Source: Sedimentisphaerales bacterium | Lineage (GTDB): Bacteria > Planctomycetota > Phycisphaerae > Sedimentisphaerales > SM23-30 | NCBI GenBank assembly: GCA_030636065.1 | Contig: DAOVXR010000103.1 | Location: 1 to 6,469, forward strand | DNA length: 6,469 nt | Direction: 5' to 3' | Shown: positions 1-5,800 of the stretch, piece after piece | Position numbering within the stretch: the stretch's first letter is position 1 | How the letters are laid out: each line of letters opens with the position of its first letter | Made by a program: the position numbers and the translations under genes | Notes under the pieces: model-generated | The model's database searches: none | Seen by the model: only the letters and a program-made list of their open reading frames with translations | What the model was told of the DNA's origin: nothing

Positions 1-204
1 GAATGCACCATTTCCTTCAAGAGCATATATATATCCCGCCATCGAAATGCGCCTGACGTTGGCCATGCACACCACGGAAGACCCCGACTCGCGCGCTCTG
101 TTTAACGCCGGCATAAGTATAGCTAACAAAATCGCTATGATTGAGATTACCACCAGTAGTTCAATTAAGGTAAAGCCGACTTTCAACTGACGGTTATGTC
201 GCAT
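1..204 (-). CDS. Type IV pilin-like / type II secretion pseudopilin, N-terminal part (runs off left edge)
   Basis: The 68 visible residues start MRHNRQLKVGFTLIELLV. They show a classic class III signal: a short basic leader, a prepilin peptidase site G10|F11, the conserved Glu at +5 (E15), and a hydrophobic helix (about 11-32) ending in MPALNRARE. C46 and the following CMANVRRISMA resemble the start of the periplasmic domain in planctomycete DUF1559-like and GspG/H-like pseudopilins, which usually have 150-350 residues. The rest lies beyond base 1. Such proteins sit in the inner membrane and may join a secretion or pilus-like fibre, but planctomycetes encode many of unknown role. The ATG at 204 is the only plausible start: the upstream in-frame stretch reaches a stop at 244-246 with no other ATG. 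A weak AGGGA (215-219) lies 10 bases before it. The gene is 50 bases downstream of the oxidoreductase on the same strand, so read-through is possible. Family certain, exact subfamily not. Confidence 0.93.
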   Translation of the reverse strand, partial: MRHNRQLKVGFTLIELLVVISIIAILLAILMPALNRARESGSSVVCMANVRRISMAGYIYALEGNGAF

Positions 205-254
205 TCTTACTATGTCCCTATTTATTGCAGTTGGCTGAAATAGTTATCTTTCCC

Positions 255-1565
255 TTATAATCGTGCCATCTCGAGCGCTTTGGTTGTTGTGTAATATTTC
301 GTGATCATATTGGGCACTTCCCAATCGGGGAGCTTGCCGTCCACAAGATATTTCAGATAACATTTCGTAACTTCACCGAAATGCGATTCATGTCCGATAT
401 GGTATTGGTCGGATATCCGGATATGCCAGTGGTCGTCTTTTTTTGCGAGATCAACACCGGGATATTTCGCTTGCAATGTTTTCACGGCCTTTTCCAACGC
501 CTTGCTTAGATCACTCACATCGGCCCCTTGCGCCGGCTCGACATACAGTTCCGGACGATAGTTCTCTTCCCGGCCCTGCCGGATAACCACATTGGCATTG
601 GACCCTCGCATAACCGAATAATGCGTATCGCCCGCGCCTTCCGGAGCCTGATAATCCCAGACCACGGATATTTTGGTGTGAACACCACGAATAGAATAAA
701 CCATCTCTCCGTTGCAATAACACGGCAGAACCCCATCCGAGTTAAGATTCGTCTTCAAATAATCCGGGAAATCATCATGACCTGTTACCTTTGCAAACTG
801 TTCACGGGTAATCAGAGTCGGCCATCGCCGGGCCTTTTTCATATCGATTTCCTTTTCGCCAATCACTTCACCGGGGAAGCACTCCCACATTACCATATCC
901 ACCAGATGAGTTGTAACATCGGTAATACCTTCTCCCTGTTGCGTGGTGTCAAAATACCACATCGGGCGTTTCAGCGGATTGCCCGCCACAGTTTTAAACA
1001 GATGATGAACACTCTCTTTCACCACGGCCGGTTCATCCACCGAGCCTTTTTGCAGGTCCCCGAACACTTCTTTCATATTTGCCAGTTCTTTTTGGAGTAT
1101 TGTTGTTATCTCGAACCGTTCGGTCATAATATCATATACCAGTACTCCATTTTTTTTTGCCAACTCAAACGCTTCCAGCAACAGGCCATATCCTTCCTTG
1201 TTGACACACATCGGTTTGTCCGACAGAACATTCAGGCCTGCTTCTGCGCACTTTTTAATATATTCGGCTTTTTTCCTGTTATTGCCTGCCAACACAACCA
1301 CATTGCCCGGCTTGTCCGCCAGCACCTTTTCCAAATAATCCACACCCGGATAAACCTTTGACTGCCAGTTGGTCGGATTTTCCGGACGGCTGTTAAAACC
1401 TTTTATCCGCTCCAGATGATCCATAACGTCCTGCCCATCCGGCGCATACACGCATACATCCGGCGAGACCTGTTCGTACATGGTCTTTTGCACAAGTGCC
1501 GCATGAAAATGACCCGGATCGACAGTTATAATCTTTACTTCACCTTTAGTACCTGTAAATTTCAT
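255..1565 (-). CDS. Gfo/Idh/MocA-family oxidoreductase with planctomycete-type C-terminal domain
   Basis: A 436-residue protein recognised as a Gfo/Idh/MocA-type NAD(P)-dependent dehydrogenase, which oxidises or reduces sugars, polyols or related compounds. The N-terminal Rossmann part (about 9-150) has a divergent nucleotide loop, IITVDPGHFHAA (12-23), instead of GxGxxG. The usual EKP motif appears as SDKP (115-118). The C-terminal part (about 175-436) carries stretches I associate with the 'putative oxidoreductase C-terminal domain' family: GEGITDVTTHLVD (211-223), GAGDTHYSVMRGS (310-322), GHESHFGEV (391-399) and LPDWEVPNM (412-420). No signal peptide or membrane segment is visible, so it should be cytoplasmic. 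The ATG at 1565 is preceded by AGAAAGG about six bases upstream. It follows the TIM-barrel gene by 74 bases on the same strand, probably in one transcript. The substrate cannot be read from the sequence; a carbohydrate is inferred from the family and neighbour. An A9 run lies inside the gene near residues 136-139. Confidence 0.92.
   Translation of the reverse strand: MKFTGTKGEVKIITVDPGHFHAALVQKTMYEQVSPDVCVYAPDGQDVMDHLERIKGFNSRPENPTNWQSKVYPGVDYLEKVLADKPGNVVVLAGNNRKKAEYIKKCAEAGLNVLSDKPMCVNKEGYGLLLEAFELAKKNGVLVYDIMTERFEITTILQKELANMKEVFGDLQKGSVDEPAVVKESVHHLFKTVAGNPLKRPMWYFDTTQQGEGITDVTTHLVDMVMWECFPGEVIGEKEIDMKKARRWPTLITREQFAKVTGHDDFPDYLKTNLNSDGVLPCYCNGEMVYSIRGVHTKISVVWDYQAPEGAGDTHYSVMRGSNANVVIRQGREENYRPELYVEPAQGADVSDLSKALEKAVKTLQAKYPGVDLAKKDDHWHIRISDQYHIGHESHFGEVTKCYLKYLVDGKLPDWEVPNMITKYYTTTKALEMARL
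1150..1158. other. A9/T9 homopolymer inside the oxidoreductase gene
   Basis: Nine consecutive T on the plus strand (A9 in the coding strand) encode Ala-Lys-Lys-Asn at about residues 136-139. The reading frame is intact here. Runs of this length are known to slip in replication, transcription or sequencing, so this is the most likely place for a frame change in this gene. Confidence 0.9.
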
Positions 1566-1590
1566 CTTTTGCCTTTCTTTAAAGTCGAAT

Positions 1591-1636
1591 ATTCACTAAC
1601 TTTCCAACCCGTTCACTCTTTTACCCATTCACTCTT
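1591..1636. repeat. Short 16-base tandem repeat in the spacer between epimerase and oxidoreductase genes
   Basis: The plus strand has TTCACTCTT at 1612-1620 and again at 1628-1636, a 16-base period. The longer matching form is CCCGTTCACTCTT versus CCCATTCACTCTT. A degenerate third copy, ATTCACTAACTTTCCA, lies at 1591-1606. The coding (minus) strand therefore reads as a purine-rich series of GAGTGAA units just before the oxidoreductase ribosome binding site. The 74-base spacer (1566-1639) contains no convincing terminator hairpin, which fits read-through from the upstream gene. Function unknown; it may be a small interspersed repeat of this genome. Confidence 0.7.
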
Positions 1637-1639
1637 CCA

Positions 1640-2488
1640 CTAAATCGCCGCTATAACTCCTTTTACATAGCCGACCGATTCCGCCAGGCCCGCCAGCGGA
1701 TCCGCAGCGTCCTTCTCATATTCGAACGAGACGATTCCCGTATAATTAATCTTTGTCAGGGTTCGTATAAATTTGGGGATATCTATGACGCCCCTGCCGA
1801 TCTCCACAGTCCTGCCTTCTTTGGCCGCCTTGGAAACATCTTTTATATGTACATCAATAAGACGATCAGCATATTTCAATACCGACTCAGATGGGTCAAC
1901 ACCTGCACGTTGCGTATGGCCGATGTCGTTGCACAGTCCGATCCGGCGATCAAGGTGTTTTATCTTTTTATATGCGCTGCCCGGCGTCGGATAAATCTTG
2001 TCTGTCGGCCCGTGGTTGTGAATCGCCACCATTATATCATATTCTTTCACTTTCCCTTCCACTATTCCAAGAACATCCGGCACAGGCACCCCTACAATCA
2101 TCTTCATCCCAGCCGCGCGGGCATATTCGAATGCCTGATGAACCGCCTTTTCATCTTTCATATAAATAACGCCGCCACCATATAGTTCGATGCCGGTTTT
2201 TTTGATGGTTTCTGTCGCTTTTATGATTTCTTCCAGCGTGCTTTCCAGCGGCAGATGGAAGCTCTTTAGTGCGATATATTCCAGCCCAACGCGTTTGGTC
2301 ATTGCCAGGGCTTCCTCCAGCTTGAATTTACGCAACGAATACGAAGCCAATCCCAGCTTGAATTTTCGGACGGCCTTTTTGGACGCGATTTGTCCTGTTC
2401 TGGTTTGCATCTGACAGCTTCCGGTCGTCGCAACCGCCGCCGTTAGTCCCATCGATTGTAAAAATCGTCTTCGATCTTTCAAACTCAT
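1640..2488 (-). CDS. Tat-exported TIM-barrel sugar isomerase/epimerase-like protein (AP endonuclease 2-like fold)
   Basis: 282 residues. The N-terminus MSLKDRRRFLQSMGLTAAVA is a twin-arginine signal (RRRFL at 6-10 followed by a hydrophobic stretch). The C25 after TTGS could be a lipid anchor, but the lipobox is poor because position -3 is Thr. Residues about 44-282 fit the xylose isomerase-like TIM barrel (sugar phosphate isomerase/epimerase, IolE/tagatose-epimerase type): LGLASYSLR opening strand, AIHNHGP (155-161), CNDIGH (186-191), DVHIKD (212-217) and VSFEYE (253-258). By fold analogy the divalent-metal ligands would be H157 (usually Glu), D188, H214 and E256. Such enzymes epimerise or isomerise sugars or polyols; the substrate here is unknown. 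Location should be periplasmic if the Tat signal is used. The ATG is set by a strong GGAGGT (2494-2499) six bases upstream and a promoter at 2549-2576. It is the first gene of a likely operon with the downstream oxidoreductase. Confidence 0.92.
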   Translation of the reverse strand: MSLKDRRRFLQSMGLTAAVATTGSCQMQTRTGQIASKKAVRKFKLGLASYSLRKFKLEEALAMTKRVGLEYIALKSFHLPLESTLEEIIKATETIKKTGIELYGGGVIYMKDEKAVHQAFEYARAAGMKMIVGVPVPDVLGIVEGKVKEYDIMVAIHNHGPTDKIYPTPGSAYKKIKHLDRRIGLCNDIGHTQRAGVDPSESVLKYADRLIDVHIKDVSKAAKEGRTVEIGRGVIDIPKFIRTLTKINYTGIVSFEYEKDAADPLAGLAESVGYVKGVIAAI

Positions 2489-2548
2489 GTTTTACCTCCA
2501 AATCTTATGTTTCCGCAACAGCGACTATTTAACAATTAGACACCGGCT

Positions 2549-2576
2549 ATTATGACGTAAAATCAGGATATGTCAA
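2549..2576 (-). promoter_or_regulatory. Sigma70-type promoter of the epimerase-oxidoreductase operon
   Basis: On the minus strand a perfect -35 box TTGACA (2571-2576) and a -10 box CATAAT (2549-2554, five of six matches) are separated by 16 bases. The predicted transcript start is near 2542, giving a leader of about 54 bases that ends with the strong GGAGGT at 2494-2499. No operator palindrome or riboswitch-like fold is evident in the leader. This is the best promoter match I found in the noncoding parts of the window; assignment is by consensus only. Confidence 0.7.
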
Positions 2577-2738
2577 CGATATGTCGCGTGTTTCAGGAAT
2601 AGCGTCGGGTGGCAGCCACCGAGTCTTCGAGGTGGATGGTTCATCGGGTGGCGTGCTTTAAGTTGAATAGGGTGCCACGGCCATCTTGGCCGTGTTCTAT
2701 CACGACGGGTGGCAGTTCCGTAGCAAGCGTAGCCCGGG

Positions 2739-2762
2739 AAAAAGCAGGTCGGGCCATGCCCG
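2739..2762 (-). terminator. Weak terminator-like hairpin with T5
   Basis: On the minus strand CGGGC-ATG-GCCCG (2750-2762) is followed six bases later by TTTTT (2739-2743). The five-pair stem is short and the T-run is displaced, so this is only a possible intrinsic terminator for the large gene, and it lies inside the repeat block. Confidence 0.2.
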
Positions 2763-2786
2763 CCATTTCTTTTGCCGGGGTGGCAG

Positions 2787-2808
2787 CGTCTGTCCAACAG
2801 GACAGGCG
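2787..2808 (-). other. Stem-loop just past the stop codon of the large gene
   Basis: The arms CGTCTGTCC and GGACAGGCG around an AACA loop (plus strand) form nine pairs, one of them G-T. On the minus strand the hairpin begins 16 bases after the TAA of the large gene. No T-run follows, so it is not a standard intrinsic terminator. It could protect the 3' end of the message or simply be part of the interspersed repeat. Confidence 0.5.
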
Positions 2809-2824
2809 ATGGCAACTTATTCTG

Positions 2825-5800
2825 TTACAGCCAGTCTGATTTAACCTGGAAATACGACCAGGGCGAATAGTCATCGGACACAAGGTATCGTCCCGCCAGG
2901 ACTGTGCCGATATCACCATAAGCCGCTATTCCGAACGTCGGCGCATTGTCCAGCACATTTCCGAACAGCACCATACCGATCTTGCCTGTCTTCATCTGCT
3001 CCAATGACGGCTGATTATCCGGATTGTCGTCGAAAACATCATAATCGCCTTCGTTCACGGGCACTATTCCCCCTAACACATAGCTCCCGGAGACACGGCC
3101 CATAGCCAACAGGTTTCCAATTTGCCAGCCGGAAACCACGCTGTCATCACCACCGCCGAGTTGCCCGTCCGCTCCCAAATCATACCCCGCCAGGATGCGC
3201 GAATTGTCCATATCGCCCAGACAATACAGCAACCCCAATTTTCCTTCCACCACCACATTAGCGTCATTCATTTCGCCGACCATGAACATACTAATATTAG
3301 CAGCGCTGACCTCGCCGCGGAAATCAGATAGAAAAGCGATGAAGGTGCCTAGGTCGCCGCCAATCTCGAAATCAGCCGCCACCGTTCCACCCAGACCGGT
3401 AAAGCTCATCATGCCGACATTATCATCGACCTTGAAATGTCCGCCGGCTCCGTAGCTCTTTGCCATAAAGCTCGACACGCCGCCGTTCACCTCGATATCA
3501 CTGTTCTCGCCGATCTCGCCAGCCATGACAAACGCACCCGAAATAGAGGTGTTATTGATTAATATATCCGCCCCACCCTCGATGTTACCCAACATCAGCA
3601 GCCCATTCAGCATCTCAAGGTCTATTTCGTTGCCTGTCGGGTCATCTTCGAGTCCGTCATCGTTCATATCACCGTCGATCGAGACGCTTTGCATTATGAT
3701 GCTGTTGACCAGACCGCCGCTAATCCCTCCGATCCGTGCCCCCTGCCAAGGCCCCAGCACCAGCAGTGTCGAAGTCGTGTTGGTGCCCGTCAATTCTAGC
3801 AGGCCGATATCGCCATCACTCGCGGCACTCGGATACGCAGTTACCTGACCACGCCCGACAAGAATAACACGCACCATCCCGTCTGTGCCGTCCGGTCCTA
3901 ATGGCCAATTTATCGTCGTTCCTGTTATGGCGTCGGCCTGCTGCGCGAAATACGTACTGGCCAACAAATCAATCGTACTGACTGTTTCTTCTTCACCGCC
4001 AAAATCACTAATGGTTATGGTTATTACCGGCGGTGTTACCTGCGGGTCCTTACTGTCAAACATATTCGCCGCGTAGAAAGTTACACTTACTTCATACTCC
4101 TCGCCGCCCTCCAGTACGCCATCTGTCGGCAGTTCACTCGTGTCCATACGGAAATAGCTCGAATTCACTTCGATGCTTTCCATACGCATATCACTGCCGC
4201 CGTCATTGCTGATTATAAAGCTCTGCGTAACCCTGGAGGTCGGACTGACTATAATCGGATCGCCGAAATCAAGTTCATAACGATTATCTTCCGGATCAAC
4301 CAGCGTTAACTCATCACCGCTGATAGTAACTTCGCCCGGCGTTGCTCCTTCACCCGTCAGGTAAATCGTCCACTCCGGATTATTCGGGTCGTCGCTGGTA
4401 ATTACCATCGTACCGTTGAAATCACCGATACCATCCGGTATAAATCCAACCGTTATCGATTCCGAACCGCCTCCACCATCCAGCGTTATCGCCCCACCCG
4501 TGAACTCCTCTATCGAGAACACGCCCGCCGGATTATCTATTGCAGATAATGCCCAGCTTGTAATCGACAAATCGCTGCTGCCGGCGTTGGTAACGATAAT
4601 CTCAGTCTCGATGGTTTGCCCCTGTCCCAGCGATCCGAAGTCATAATCCCCACCGTTGAGAATCGTACTACCCTCATCATCGGTTACATTCAGGTGCTGC
4701 CCGAAGGCCTCACCCTTTAACCTTACCGAGTCGTATTTTAAATTGCCGGACTCATCGTAGTAATAGACATTTAGCTTTCCAAATTCGGCACCCGCCGACG
4801 TTGGCGTGAACATCACGGTAATCGTATATGGATCGTCTCCGTAGGGGATTAATATGTCGCTGGGATCGTCGATATTTTCGTCATATGGGTTTTCCGGACT
4901 GACATCGAATACATCATCCGGATTGTCGGCAAACCAGAACTGCTCCAGAATCACATCAGCCCCGCCGATGTTTTTCACCTGGAATGTCTTTTGTATCGGC
5001 TGATCGATATACGTACTGCCTAAATCCAGCCGGGTGGTAATCTGCTCTCCGGTCTCGGCATCGATTAGTTCGATCATCGGAATCGCGGGTACCGCCAGCC
5101 CCACCACCTCGATATTGTAGATCATATCCTCCAGGTCCCGGTCATCACTACTGATTTGCAGCATTGTTTGCAGTTCGATAACATCCAATTCATCGCCTGG
5201 CTCAGCCGCCGGCGCATCGTATGTCAGCGTTACTTCCATCGATTCGCCCGGTGCGAGTACTTCGGTTTCGATATAAGGCTCGACCCGAAGATAATGGACC
5301 TGACTGAATTCCAACACACTCGTAAGGGTCAGATTACTACTGCCGTCGTTGCTTATGGTCGCGATGATCGATTTAGTTTCACCTTTGATCACACTGCCGA
5401 AGTCAATCCTGCCGCCTTCCTGACTAAGCACATCGAACCGCGGCACTTCTTCGTCATCGACCTCGATCAGGATATTGGCGCCACCGACGCCGTTACCGGT
5501 CAGACGAACCACCACCAGCTCGCTCCCCGACACATCACTGGTAATATACATCGCCTGATCATATACCATATTATCAGTCGGTTCGAACACGACCAGTAAG
5601 GTCAGATAATCACCCGGATTCAGTATTACATCATCGTCCGCGCCTGTATAATTGCTCGACGAAACGATTTCTTCGATATATGTACCGTTGAGCTGGAACC
5701 GACCGGCCACTGCGCCGGCCGTACCGTCGGCAGCCTGAACCGGGACGTAAAATATACCCCCGGCGACAATCCATTCCTGAATAGCCAGAGGCGATTCACC

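Larger units (their letters stand above)
2605..2815. repeat. Mosaic GC-rich intergenic repeat block (GGGTGGCA units and palindromes, 'HGQDGRGT' type)
   Basis: This fills most of the 336-base gap between the large protein gene and the epimerase promoter. The plus strand carries GGGTGGCA at 2607-2614, 2707-2714 and 2778-2785, and a one-mismatch copy at 2646-2653. Palindromes are GGTGGC-A-GCCACC (2608-2620), CCACC/GGTGG arms (2616-2635), CACGGCC-ATCTT-GGCCGTG (2676-2694), CGGGC-CAT-GCCCG (2750-2762) and a 9-base-pair hairpin (2787-2808). The minus strand would encode EHGQDGRGT across 2676-2694. I recognise that peptide from many spurious short ORFs in planctomycete, verrucomicrobial and lentisphaeral genomes, so this is probably an interspersed family and not a gene. 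Open frames across it have no supporting start or family. Confidence 0.75.

Noticed and set aside
528..1361. 277-codon open frame on the plus strand across the oxidoreductase gene
   Set aside because: It is antisense to a clear family member, is rich in His/Ile/Phe as expected from reading the complement, and matches no family I recognise.
1578..1607. TTGGAA...TTTAAA as a promoter for the oxidoreductase
   Set aside because: Only four of six matches in each box, 18-base spacing, and the -10 would lie about 12 bases from the ATG, overlapping the ribosome site region.
2191..2200. A7 run in the epimerase gene as a programmed frameshift site
   Set aside because: The run is read as ATC-AAA-AAA-ACC, so it does not present an in-frame X-XXY-YYZ slippery heptamer, and the protein is full length in the zero frame.
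2605..2815. CRISPR array or IS end
   Set aside because: GGGTGGCA units are too short and irregularly spaced (39, 61, 71 bases) for CRISPR, and no transposase or terminal inverted repeat pair bounds the block.
2573..2919. Short open frames on both strands across the intergenic repeat
   Set aside because: They consist of the repeat translated (including EHGQDGRGT), overlap the end of the large gene, and have no ribosome sites or family features.
5156..5599. 147-codon open frame on the plus strand within the large protein gene
   Set aside because: It lies antisense to an ASH-type domain with a clean repeating pattern; no recognised motif.
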